From a virus, in IMG/VR virus record IMGVR_UViG_3300035701_001649, positions 1 through 33,805 of that record: 33,805 bases of DNA. One strand, given 5' to 3'. The position numbers and the translations under genes were made by a program. Below, piece by piece: positions 14,841 to 22,560 of this stretch; position 1 is the first letter of the stretch, and every line of letters begins with the position of its first letter. The notes beneath the pieces were generated by a model that was given only the letters and a program-made list of their open reading frames with translations, searched no databases and was not told the DNA's origin.

Positions 14841-15651
14841 ATGTAAAATAAATCATAATTTTTTTAATGAGATTAATACCGAATCAAATGCGTATTGGTT
14901 AGGTTTTTTAATGGCTGATGGTCACATTAACGATAAAATAAAAAGTGGTGCCCTACAGTTACATATACATTTGTCTAAAAGGGATAAAGAACATTTAAAA
15001 AATTTTCATACAGATATTTGCTCTACAAATAAAATTTTGATTGGAAATGATAATGACATTATTAGTAATCATTCGTCTGATATATTGTGCGGTGATTTAA
15101 TAAAATTGGGGTGTACTCCAAGGAAGTCATTAATTTTAAAATTTCCAAATAAAGTACCTAAACATTTAGTAAACCATTTTATTAGAGGATATTTTGATGG
15201 AGATGGATCAACCTGTTTACATAAAGGTAGGTTATTTATTGATTTTTTAGGTACTAAAACTTTCTTAACTAAATTAAATAAATTTTTACCCATTCAAAAA
15301 AATGTAAGAATTAAAAAAGAAAATTTATATGTTCTAAACTTTAGTGACATAAAAGGATGTAAAGAAATTTATAAATTTATGTATCATAATTCAACGATAC
15401 ATTTAGTGAGAAAAAAAGAAGTTTTTGAAAAATGGTTAAAGATAGAAAAAAAGGGTTCAGGTAAATACATACATAAAAAAATAATGAAAGAAGTTGTTCA
15501 AAAAGATTTAAATGGTAATAAAATAAAAGAGTGGCCGTCTTTATTATCAATAAATAAAGAATTGGGATATTCTATCGGGTCAATTTCATTAGTATGTCAA
15601 AAGAAACGAAAAACATCAAAGGGATTTATTTGGGATTATAAAAATTATTAA
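14824..15651 (+). CDS. LAGLIDADG homing endonuclease with NUMOD1/IENR1 C-terminus
   Basis: I choose ATG 14824 (275 residues, MRPRNKCKIN...), which overlaps the Dam stop by 17 nt; the earlier in-frame start would lie deep in Dam. Two LAGLIDADG helices are visible: WLGFLMADGHI (residues about 22-32) and FIRGYFDGDGST (about 119-130), each with its catalytic acidic residue, so the protein is a single-chain enzyme. The C-terminus (DLNGNKIKEWPSLLSINKEL, then SLVCQKKRKTSKGFIWDY) is an IENR1/NUMOD1 DNA-binding module. Base composition is more AT-rich than Dam. It is free-standing, with the next gene 1 nt away. Confidence 0.9.
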   Translation: MRPRNKCKINHNFFNEINTESNAYWLGFLMADGHINDKIKSGALQLHIHLSKRDKEHLKNFHTDICSTNKILIGNDNDIISNHSSDILCGDLIKLGCTPRKSLILKFPNKVPKHLVNHFIRGYFDGDGSTCLHKGRLFIDFLGTKTFLTKLNKFLPIQKNVRIKKENLYVLNFSDIKGCKEIYKFMYHNSTIHLVRKKEVFEKWLKIEKKGSGKYIHKKIMKEVVQKDLNGNKIKEWPSLLSINKELGYSIGSISLVCQKKRKTSKGFIWDYKNY

Positions 15652-15652
15652 T

Positions 15653-16267
15653 ATGAATAGGGAATCAACTTCACATAATGAAACTTGGGACTTCTATGGA
15701 CATAGAGGAGTTGGGACAACAAGTAATTTTTATTCTCAACGAGATTGGAATCAAACGTTGATAACTAAAATTAATATGGTTGCCAGTAGAATACATCATA
15801 GCTCACTTAGAGGAGGGGGAGATACAATAGAACTTCATCCAAAAATGTTATTCATATTGGAATCATTAGAATTTTATAACATAGTTGAAAAAAAATTAGC
15901 GGGTAGGTTTGATGTAATTGTAAATAACACAATTGAAGAAAACGTAATTTTTGTTTATTATAAACATGGTTTGGATGAAATTGAAAACGCAAGAATTGGA
16001 CCGAATGGTATTCCGTTCTTTTTAATACCACTTGTTAATGGTCAGGTACGTGGTCCACTTCGTAAATTAAATAAAAAAACGTTTATAAAAAAGAAAAAAG
16101 TTACTCCCCCACCTATAACAAGAACTTTTGAATCTCCCATCCCAACAAATGCCAGTGAAATGTCAACAATTGAACTTACAACTAGTGCAAATCTTTCGGA
16201 AGATCAAATAATGGAGTATAAACGAGGATTGGTAGGTTATATTGAAGTACAAAACTATATATCATGA
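15653..16267 (+). CDS. Unknown phage protein with a segment resembling the gp23 C-terminal domain
   Basis: This 204-residue protein has, at residues about 30-120, DWNQTLITKINMVASRI, then SLRGGGDTIELHPKMLFIL and LAGRFDVIVNNTIEENVIFVYY. This recalls the T4-family capsid C-terminal region, where '..I..vA..I...trRG.gn.ivvsP..a..L' is followed by 'L.GryKVYvDp...dy.lvGYKG'. The N-terminal two thirds of a capsid protein are absent, replaced by a short polar head, and a Pro/Lys/Thr-rich tail follows. It may be a reduced paralogue or a head-associated protein. The similarity is by eye only. It overlaps the NlpC gene by 4 nt. Confidence 0.45.
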   Translation: MNRESTSHNETWDFYGHRGVGTTSNFYSQRDWNQTLITKINMVASRIHHSSLRGGGDTIELHPKMLFILESLEFYNIVEKKLAGRFDVIVNNTIEENVIFVYYKHGLDEIENARIGPNGIPFFLIPLVNGQVRGPLRKLNKKTFIKKKKVTPPPITRTFESPIPTNASEMSTIELTTSANLSEDQIMEYKRGLVGYIEVQNYIS

Positions 16268-16710
16268 AAAAACTATTAATAATATTCTTAACATTTCTAT
16301 CCATTAATTCTTACAGTCAATTTCAGATTGATACTGTTAAAGTAATTGATAATGAATTATATACAATTACCAAAGATTGGATAGGAACAAAATATCGTGT
16401 AGGTGGTACAACTAAGAGTGGAATCGATTGCTCTGGATTTAGTAAAATGGTATATGAAACACGATATAATATTGAATTACCAAGAATAGCTAAAGAACAA
16501 TATAGGGCAACATTAAGAATTGAAAAAGATTCTTTATTACCCGGAGATCTGGTTTTTTTCAGAACAAAAACAAGAAGTGGGTGGCACGTTGGAATATATT
16601 TGGTTGATGGTTTTTTTCTTCACTCAAGTAATAGAAAATATGGGGTAATAATAAGTAACCTATCCGATCCATATTACATTAGAACATATCTAAGTGGAGG
16701 AAGAATATAA
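16264..16710 (+). CDS. Secreted NlpC/P60 cysteine peptidase
   Basis: The 148-residue product has a cleavable signal peptide (MKKLLIIFLTFLSINSYSQ, residues 1-19) of the flavobacterial kind. The mature part is a compact NlpC/P60 domain: GTKYRVGGTTKSGIDCSGFS with catalytic Cys56, LLPGDLVFFR, GWHVGIYL with His108, and FFLHSS with His120 as third polar residue. Such enzymes cut peptidoglycan stem peptides, usually between D-Glu and the diamino acid. Export to the periplasm would allow cell-wall attack or remodelling without a holin. It lacks an SH3 or lipobox segment. Confidence 0.9.
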   Translation: MKKLLIIFLTFLSINSYSQFQIDTVKVIDNELYTITKDWIGTKYRVGGTTKSGIDCSGFSKMVYETRYNIELPRIAKEQYRATLRIEKDSLLPGDLVFFRTKTRSGWHVGIYLVDGFFLHSSNRKYGVIISNLSDPYYIRTYLSGGRI

Positions 16711-16721
16711 ACTTTTATTTT

Positions 16722-17108
16722 ATGGCATACTTAACAGAAAGAGAGGTGGAAAAACTTGAAACCGAGATTCTGGATGGATCTTGGGATAAACCATTTTTTA
16801 AAGACATTCCAGAATGGGAATGTGTTGCTAAGTATTTTGGTTATTCATTAAAATGGGATAAAACACCGGTTGATCAATGGACACCGAGGGGAAGAGAACT
16901 CAGATACTATTGTTATCCAAAATATAAAAAGGGATACGATAGATTTGAATTTTGGGATATTGATGTTGATCAAATATATGATGTATATAAGAAACTACAG
17001 GAAGATGGATTATATGACGAGGACTTACAAAGGGCGTGGACATCATTAAATAAAGAAACAATGTTGAAAGTTCTTTATGTGAAACTTAATTTCATATTAA
17101 ATTCATGA
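16722..17108 (+). CDS. Acidic/aromatic protein of unknown function
   Basis: This 128-residue protein is rich in Trp, Tyr, Asp and Lys (DGSWDKPFFKDIPEWECVAKYFG, ELRYYCYPKYKKGYDRFEFWD). It looks globular and cytoplasmic, with helical ends (TEREVEKLETEIL, KETMLKVLYVKLNFIL) and no recognised motif. It begins 11 nt after the NlpC gene and overlaps the zinc-ribbon gene by 4 nt, so it is expressed in the same unit. I do not recognise a family. Confidence 0.6.
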   Translation: MAYLTEREVEKLETEILDGSWDKPFFKDIPEWECVAKYFGYSLKWDKTPVDQWTPRGRELRYYCYPKYKKGYDRFEFWDIDVDQIYDVYKKLQEDGLYDEDLQRAWTSLNKETMLKVLYVKLNFILNS

Positions 17109-17296
17109 GTTGCCCCTATTGTGATACCGATTTGTCTGACATGGAAAACCATGATAACATGTATCAATGGTCTACGTGTCCAGTTTGCCAAAATCAAGTG
17201 TGGTTAGATTATGACGAACAATGTACTGATGATTTTGATGAATGTTGGGAAATTTGGGAATGGTTAAAGGAAGAAAAAGATTATGGAACTAAATAA
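17105..17296 (+). CDS. Small zinc-ribbon protein
   Basis: The 63-residue product has two C-x-x-C knuckles: CPYC at residues 3-6 and CPVC at about 25-28, the spacing of a single zinc ribbon. The C-terminal half is strongly acidic and Trp-rich (DDFDECWEIWEWLKEEKD), suggesting a protein-binding rather than nucleic-acid-binding surface. Small zinc ribbons are common in large phages, where they may act as transcription co-factors or nuclease inhibitors. It overlaps the terminase-like gene by 14 nt. Confidence 0.65.
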   Translation: MSCPYCDTDLSDMENHDNMYQWSTCPVCQNQVWLDYDEQCTDDFDECWEIWEWLKEEKDYGTK

Positions 17297-17822
17297 CGTA
17301 CAGTTAAACATATTAAATCAGATCTATTCTCACCGATTAACTTATATTATATCGGGAAGACAATTGGGGACATCTAGTGCGGTTATGGCCCTTGCCATGA
17401 GAGAAGCGACTGATTGTCATAAAACAATTGGAGTGATGACACAGAGTGGTTGTTTTTATCGTTGGCACGATTTCATGAAAGAACATGCACCCAATATGTT
17501 TGATCCGGTTAAAACAAAAAAGAAAGAAATTCGGTTTATAAACGGTGGAAAAATTCTTTTACATTCTGTAACAAGATGTGGGGTTTGTAGTAGTAGGTTT
17601 GACATTTTTATTATTGATAACGTTGCTATTTTTAAGATTTCTCGCGATTCTATTCACACAATTATACCATCAATGGCAAATGAATCTAAATTTGTTGTTA
17701 CTTCAACGGGAGACACGGGTGATTTTGAATTTGAAAGGTATGGATTTCACACATATCGTGTGAATGAAGAATCAAAACATTATAAAAGAAAAATTAAACA
17801 TTTAATAAAGAATTTAACATGA
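17283..17822 (+). CDS. Terminase large-subunit ATPase-like protein lacking catalytic residues
   Basis: This 179-residue protein follows the order of the T4 gp17 ATPase domain. The segment IISGRQLGTSSAVMALAM (residues about 22-39) stands where gp17 has SRQLGKTT, so the Walker A Lys is missing. IRFINGGKILLHSVT matches the gp17 'GSIELDNGSSIGAYA' strand pair. IFIIDNVAIF matches the Walker B 'YIEDCAFI' with the acidic pair changed to D-N. FVVTSTGDTG matches the 'IITTTPNG' coupling motif. The nuclease domain (over 200 residues) is absent. It is thus probably a non-hydrolysing paralogue that could bind a packaging partner. It overlaps thyA by 4 nt. Confidence 0.6.
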   Translation: MELNNVQLNILNQIYSHRLTYIISGRQLGTSSAVMALAMREATDCHKTIGVMTQSGCFYRWHDFMKEHAPNMFDPVKTKKKEIRFINGGKILLHSVTRCGVCSSRFDIFIIDNVAIFKISRDSIHTIIPSMANESKFVVTSTGDTGDFEFERYGFHTYRVNEESKHYKRKIKHLIKNLT

Positions 17823-18970
17823 ATAAATTAGATAAACAATATACCGATCTACTCCAAGATATTTTGGATAACGGAATTGAAAAGAAAGACAGAACCGGGA
17901 CAGGAACAAAGAGTGTGTTTGGCCGTCAGATCAGACATAAGATGAGTGAAGGGTTTCCTTTACTTACAACAAAGAAAATGTATTTCAAAGGAATCGCCAC
18001 AGAACTGATTTGGTTCTTGCGTGGAGATACAAACATAAAATATTTGGTGGATAATGATTGTCATATTTGGGACGGAGATGCCTATAAAAATTACACTAAA
18101 AGTTTTTTAGGTCACGAGGATATTCCAAATAAAGATTGGTTTGTTAATGAAATAAAAACCAACAATGAATTCGCCAAAAAATTTGGTGACCTTGGCCCAA
18201 TTTATGGTAAACAATGGAGAGAATGGAGTAGTTATGTAAAAGCCGTACCCAATAATCCATATGATTATGAATATCGTTCTAATTCGGATGGACCAATTGA
18301 CCAAATTACAAACCTAATCAATGACCTTAAGAAGAATCCTGACAGCAGACGTTTAATGGTAAATGCTTGGAATGTTGATGAAATTGATAAAGCGGTACTT
18401 CCACCATGTCATTATGGATTTCAGGTTTGGACGAGAGAATTAAATATGAATGAAAGAACAGAAATATTTAAAGAAAAGGGATATAAAGTTGATTTATATC
18501 CGTTTCATGGTGATTGGCATAGTGAATATGATATCTATAAAATTCCTCGCAGAACAATCTCTTTAATGTGGAATCAAAGATCTGTTGACACATTTCTTGG
18601 TCTTCCATTTAACATTGCATCTTATGGTTTATTATTGGAGATTATTGCAGAAATGGTTAACATGGTACCAGATGAATTGATTGGTAATTTGGGTGATACA
18701 CATATTTATCTTAACCACATTGAACAGGCGAAAGAACAGATTGGTAGAGAACCATATCCTTTGCCAAAAATAGGTTTTAGTGATACATGTGAAACAAATT
18801 TCAAAAAATATAGAGGAGACTTTAAAAATAATCATTTAGGAGTTGACTTGGGTCACGATTATGGTTATTTTAATGATGTGGATGCGATAATTGAAAGTTT
18901 TGTTACATCAGATTTTACACTTGAAAATTATCAATCTCATCCATCAATAAAAGCGTCACTATCAAATTAA
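17819..18970 (+). CDS. thyA: Thymidylate synthase with insertions
   Basis: This protein methylates dUMP to dTMP with methylene-tetrahydrofolate. The N-terminus has LLQDILDNGIEKKDRTGTGTKS; the phosphate-binding R-R pair lies in KNPDSRRLMVNAWN, and the catalytic Cys is C197 in LPPCHYGFQ. The conserved NQRSVDTFLGLPFNIASYG and GDTHIYLNHIEQ blocks follow. At 383 residues it is about 120 longer than E. coli ThyA. Extra sequence is visible at about 90-120, 140-160 and, most clearly, 205-246, directly after the catalytic loop and before the NQRS block. All core residues remain, so it should be active. Its stop overlaps the next ATG by one base. Confidence 0.95.
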   Translation: MNKLDKQYTDLLQDILDNGIEKKDRTGTGTKSVFGRQIRHKMSEGFPLLTTKKMYFKGIATELIWFLRGDTNIKYLVDNDCHIWDGDAYKNYTKSFLGHEDIPNKDWFVNEIKTNNEFAKKFGDLGPIYGKQWREWSSYVKAVPNNPYDYEYRSNSDGPIDQITNLINDLKKNPDSRRLMVNAWNVDEIDKAVLPPCHYGFQVWTRELNMNERTEIFKEKGYKVDLYPFHGDWHSEYDIYKIPRRTISLMWNQRSVDTFLGLPFNIASYGLLLEIIAEMVNMVPDELIGNLGDTHIYLNHIEQAKEQIGREPYPLPKIGFSDTCETNFKKYRGDFKNNHLGVDLGHDYGYFNDVDAIIESFVTSDFTLENYQSHPSIKASLSN

Positions 18971-19467
18971 TGAAAATGAAAATTTTAAAAACAAAAGAAA
19001 TCTTTACTGTTAAAGATGAATTCGGACCGGCCAAATTAATTAGATCACATAAAAAACCACTACTATTTTCCCCATACGTTAATCCACCATCTTCTTTAAC
19101 CGCGTATACGCATATGTGGTGCGGAACAACTCAATCAACGACTAACCAAAACGTAACACCGTTTTGGATGTTGGGAACGAGTGGAATTTCAAGCATTTAC
19201 AGTACTAGTAGATATCAACGGGTTTCAGGGATGAGTGGGATAACAGGAGGATTCGGTACACAAGGATCATCCATGTTTATTCCTCAATCTTCTGTTACAA
19301 CATCACAACCACAGGTAAATGTGGTTCAAATTCCATATGAACCACCGGACTCTCGGAATATTAATTGGAATATTATGGGTGAACCGAAAACATATAAATA
19401 TACAATTCCATTTGAAGAAAAGATACGTGACATCACACATAAATTTAAAAGTGATATATGTTCCTAA
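18970..19467 (+). CDS. Unknown phage protein, Ser/Thr/Gly-rich middle
   Basis: This 165-residue protein has a basic N-terminus (KMKILKTKEIF), an aromatic segment (PLLFSPYVNPPSSLTAYTHMW), then a long low-complexity stretch rich in Ser, Thr, Gly and Gln (about residues 55-110) and a polar C-terminus (KYTIPFEEKIRDITHKFKSD). Low-complexity Ser/Thr/Gly regions of this sort are frequent in phage virion proteins but are not diagnostic. An alternative ATG lies two codons downstream. It overlaps both neighbours (1 and 10 nt). I recognise no family. Confidence 0.55.
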   Translation: MKMKILKTKEIFTVKDEFGPAKLIRSHKKPLLFSPYVNPPSSLTAYTHMWCGTTQSTTNQNVTPFWMLGTSGISSIYSTSRYQRVSGMSGITGGFGTQGSSMFIPQSSVTTSQPQVNVVQIPYEPPDSRNINWNIMGEPKTYKYTIPFEEKIRDITHKFKSDICS

Positions 19468-20057
19468 AAGATCTATTAACCGATATTTTTAAAACAACTG
19501 GTCATTTTAATTATGGTGGTATGCTTGACTACCTACTCATGGGTGATAACCTTGAACTTTTCAAGGACATGTTAATGGGGTGTGATGAATTTATGGATGT
19601 GGAAAGATTTGAGATTATTCGTCAACCAATAATACCTAGAGTTATCGGCCTTCCGATGGAATCAGAAATAATAAAAATTAATAGTGGTACACGATTCACA
19701 GGTAATTTTAAAATATTTTCAATATCATTGACCCCAGAAATGTTTGACCCAAATTTAATGTACAAACCAGTACATGAGGGAGCGTCTATTTCTCCAACAA
19801 TATATGACGAAACAACGTTTACCCCAAAGAAAACTATCACAATGACTTGGTCTCCCGAATTGGCGCAAGACGTGAGAGCATTTCAACCATTGGAAAATAC
19901 CTATAGATATAGACAAGAATTTCACGATTTATTGGATAGAATATTGAATACCCCGGAGCAATATCAAATGAAAGGTTTTAGATCAATAATGGTTAGAGGC
20001 ATCTTTACTTGTGATCAGAGATACCCACCAAATGAGGAATATGTGGTTCGTTTATAA
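19458..20057 (+). CDS. Unknown phage protein with a capsid-like WSPELAQDVRAF motif
   Basis: The 199-residue product begins with helices (FLKDLLTDIFKTTG, NYGGMLDYLLMGDNLELFKDM). It then has beta-like segments (RFEIIRQPIIPRVIGLPM, GNFKIFSISLTPEMFDPN) and, at about residues 123-140, KKTITMTWSPELAQDVRAF. That stretch resembles the gp23 motif 'K.L.A.ys.ELAQDL.a', also present in the 10619-10999 protein as RRLRARWTPEM. Nothing else in it looks like a capsid protein, so the resemblance may be local. It ends the operon running from 13392; a 112-nt non-coding gap follows. Confidence 0.5.
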   Translation: MFLKDLLTDIFKTTGHFNYGGMLDYLLMGDNLELFKDMLMGCDEFMDVERFEIIRQPIIPRVIGLPMESEIIKINSGTRFTGNFKIFSISLTPEMFDPNLMYKPVHEGASISPTIYDETTFTPKKTITMTWSPELAQDVRAFQPLENTYRYRQEFHDLLDRILNTPEQYQMKGFRSIMVRGIFTCDQRYPPNEEYVVRL

Positions 20058-20095
20058 TCCAAAATTAATTATTTATTAAGTTAATCTATTAATGA

Positions 20096-20126
20096 TTTAT
20101 TTATCCAAAAATATGTATTACTTTTA
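20096..20126 (+). promoter_or_regulatory. Weak Bacteroidota-type promoter candidate before the coiled-coil gene
   Basis: TTTA at 20096-20099, 19 nt, then TACTTTTA at 20119-20126, each one base off the TTTG and TAnnTTTG consensus. It lies in the 112-nt gap after 20057. The leader to the ATG at 20170 is A/C-rich (repeated AAC) with no Shine-Dalgarno sequence. I see nothing else in the gap. Confidence 0.35.
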
Positions 20127-20169
20127 CATTATTAAATAACAACAACAACAAAAAAACAAAGTTAAAATT

Positions 20170-20517
20170 ATGTCAAACGAAACAGAAGTACTTGATTCAA
20201 TGAAAGGGACTTTCGTAGAATCACTCAAAAGATCCAATTCCAAAATTAAGGCAGATAGGGCTGTCGCAATCGCCGAAAATTTTGAATTGTTCTTCAAAAG
20301 AAAGGTTGAAGATTTGGAAATTCAACTTAAATCATTAAAAAGAGAAAGGGATCAAATGTATGACCTTTCCCCAACCACAACAGATAGTCTTATTTTGGCC
20401 GCTGAGTTCGACGCGGCAAAATACACAAATAAGGATATTGAAGTGGGTCGACAAATCAGGGATCTTGAAATAACAATCGAGATCGCAAGCGCACGTTATA
20501 ACGAACTATTCACTTAA
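20170..20517 (+). CDS. Coiled-coil protein, unknown function
   Basis: This 115-residue protein is predicted to be nearly all helix. FFKRKVEDLEIQLKSLKRER (about residues 40-59) and KDIEVGRQIRDLEITIEIAS (about 85-105) have heptad-like spacing of hydrophobic residues and would form an antiparallel hairpin. There is no membrane or signal segment. It is the first gene after a promoter-like sequence and stands 13 nt before the VWA gene, suggesting joint expression and perhaps interaction. Higher G+C than the homing-endonuclease genes suggests a resident gene. Confidence 0.6.
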   Translation: MSNETEVLDSMKGTFVESLKRSNSKIKADRAVAIAENFELFFKRKVEDLEIQLKSLKRERDQMYDLSPTTTDSLILAAEFDAAKYTNKDIEVGRQIRDLEITIEIASARYNELFT

Positions 20518-20530
20518 AAAATTAAAACAA

Positions 20531-21409
20531 ATGGGCGGAACATCATATTCATTCTCAGACAGAACGATTCGAGCAGCATCAGCGGGTTATCACACCAAAA
20601 GTGCTGATCAGATTTTCGAGCAGAACGCTAAGAGAATGATTCACGAATCGATGGAACCTAAAAAGGCCATCCTCCGGGAATCTCGGGACTCCGAGGTACA
20701 TCCCAACTCAGTTCCCATTATCCTTGCATTAGATGTAACAGGATCAATGGGAAAAATACCACACTATCTTGTAAAAGATGGTTTACCTAACATGATGGCA
20801 AACATCATCCAAAGAGGGGTATTAGATCCACAAATTCTTTTCTTACCTGTAGGTGATCACGAATGTGATCGTTACCCACTTCAAGTTGGTCAATTTGAAA
20901 GTGGTGACGCTGAATTGGATTTATGGTTAACACGTACCTACATCGAAAGTGGTGGTGGTGGAAACTCGGGTGAAAGTTATCTGTTGGCTTGGTACTTCGG
21001 TGCTAATCATACGGTAACAGATTCTTGGGAGAAAAGAAAACAAAAAGGTTTTATTTTTACTGTTGGTGATGAACCGTGTTTACGGAATTTACCAAACACC
21101 GTGATCAATGAAATCATGGGGGTAAAACCACAAGCATCATTCACAGAAAAAGATCTGTTGGTTAAGGCACAGGAACAATACAATGTTTATCATCTCCATA
21201 TTATGGAAGGAAGTGACGGAGCAAGATCACTCAGTTATTGGAAAGAATTATTGGGTGACCATTGTATCCAAGTAAACCATCACCAAGATGTTGCCAAGGT
21301 TCTTGCTGACATCGTGGTTGAAAATGTAGACAAAAGTATTATCAATACAACATCACCTGTTATCATCACACCGATAACTCCAGACGGTGACGGAAAAATA
21401 CTACTCTAA
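20531..21409 (+). CDS. von Willebrand factor A (VWA) domain protein
   Basis: In this 292-residue protein, after a 60-residue polar N-terminus, PIILALDVTGSMGKIPHYL (from residue 62) gives the MIDAS metal site as D68-x-T70-x-S72, a variant of DxSxS. SGGGGNSGESYLLAWYF supplies the conserved second-site turn and KGFIFTVGDEPC a later Asp-containing strand. VWA proteins mediate metal-dependent protein-protein contacts and often pair with an ATPase; no such partner is adjacent. The stop overlaps the PurA-like start as TAATG. It has no signal peptide, so it acts inside the cell or in the virion. Confidence 0.85.
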   Translation: MGGTSYSFSDRTIRAASAGYHTKSADQIFEQNAKRMIHESMEPKKAILRESRDSEVHPNSVPIILALDVTGSMGKIPHYLVKDGLPNMMANIIQRGVLDPQILFLPVGDHECDRYPLQVGQFESGDAELDLWLTRTYIESGGGGNSGESYLLAWYFGANHTVTDSWEKRKQKGFIFTVGDEPCLRNLPNTVINEIMGVKPQASFTEKDLLVKAQEQYNVYHLHIMEGSDGARSLSYWKELLGDHCIQVNHHQDVAKVLADIVVENVDKSIINTTSPVIITPITPDGDGKILL

Positions 21410-22560
21410 TGAAGGCGAGTATTGTTATTGATTTAATGTTTGGAGATTCAGGTAAAGGTATAACAACCGACTACCTTTGTTCTCAAAATACTTACACGAA
21501 GAAGATCGTTGTACGATTTTCAGGTGGACAGCAATCTGGACACAATGTACGTATCGGTGATGTAAATCACATCCATTCAAACTTCGGGAGTGGGACTCTT
21601 CGCGGAGTCCCTTCCTATTTTTCAGAACATTGCGCCGTTTATCCTTTGACAATGTACAGAGAACAAATGGTTCTTCAATCAAAAGGAGTTATCCCTGAAT
21701 TATATATACATCCACTAGCAAATGTTACTACACCTAGTGACGTTGCATTTAATCGTTTAACTGAACAGAAAAATGGACATGGATCTTGTGGACTTGGAAT
21801 CAGTGCGACAATGAAACGAAATATTTTAACTCCACGAAAATTGTATGCAATTGATTTGGGAAACCCAATATTACTTGAACAGAAATTAAAATCAATTCAT
21901 AGTTATTATTTTAATATTCTATCTAGAAAAGAAAAGATAGAATACCTTAAATTATATACACCAGAAAACGAGGTTTTTATTGAATCATTAAAAGATGTTT
22001 CATTTAATATACAACCATATGACTTCCTCAAAAACTACCCTGAGATCATTTTTGAGGGGTCACAGGGGGTTTTATTGGATATGGATCATGGAATATTCCC
22101 CAACGTAACATACGCCAACACAACGTCTAAAAATGCGTTAGATATATGTCGTAAAATTAATGAAGAGAACATTGAAATATATTACGTCACTCGGTGTTAT
22201 CAAACAAGACATGGTAGTGGATGGATGAGTAACAATGAAAAAATTGATCTCATTCATAATGAAGAAGAAACCAACATATATAATGAATGGCAAAAAGATT
22301 TTAAAATAGGAGAAATTGATTACGATCTTTTAAATTATTCTCTTGAAATTGATGAAATATACGCAGGGAAACTCTACTCAAGAGACATACCAAAGAACTT
22401 AGTTATTACCTGTACCGATCAACGTCCGGGGTTTAATTTTGAAACGGAAAAATTAAAAACGAAGTTTAAACGTGTGATTAAATCACAATCATCCGATTCA
22501 GATGATTTTTTATTAACACATGAAAATCACGAACCATATTATGTTGGGTGTCGAATTTAA
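21409..22560 (+). CDS. purA: Divergent adenylosuccinate synthetase (PurA-like)
   Basis: PurA joins IMP and aspartate using GTP. This 383-residue protein keeps the N-terminal phosphate loop as FGDSGKG, with the catalytic Asp at 13, and FSGGQQSGHN with the catalytic His at 45; FEGSQGVLLDMDHGIFPNVTYANT and VTRCYQTRHGSG match later PurA blocks. It is about 50 residues shorter than bacterial PurA. The aspartate-binding TTGRxRR loop is not recognisable; the region reads WQKDFKIGEIDYDLLNYS. Phage PurZ enzymes, which make 2-aminoadenylate precursors, are relatives; as I recall they lack the Asp kept here. Substrate therefore remains open. Confidence 0.82.
   Translation: MKASIVIDLMFGDSGKGITTDYLCSQNTYTKKIVVRFSGGQQSGHNVRIGDVNHIHSNFGSGTLRGVPSYFSEHCAVYPLTMYREQMVLQSKGVIPELYIHPLANVTTPSDVAFNRLTEQKNGHGSCGLGISATMKRNILTPRKLYAIDLGNPILLEQKLKSIHSYYFNILSRKEKIEYLKLYTPENEVFIESLKDVSFNIQPYDFLKNYPEIIFEGSQGVLLDMDHGIFPNVTYANTTSKNALDICRKINEENIEIYYVTRCYQTRHGSGWMSNNEKIDLIHNEEETNIYNEWQKDFKIGEIDYDLLNYSLEIDEIYAGKLYSRDIPKNLVITCTDQRPGFNFETEKLKTKFKRVIKSQSSDSDDFLLTHENHEPYYVGCRI

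Noticed and set aside
14824-15651. A group I intron around the LAGLIDADG gene
   Set aside because: Dam ends normally with its own stop and the next gene begins 1 nt after the endonuclease; there is no room or split exon for an intron.
21409-22560. A PurZ-type 2-aminoadenine pathway
   Set aside because: The catalytic Asp (residue 13) is retained, and no DatZ or MazZ gene is seen in the window. I keep it as an open question rather than a claim.
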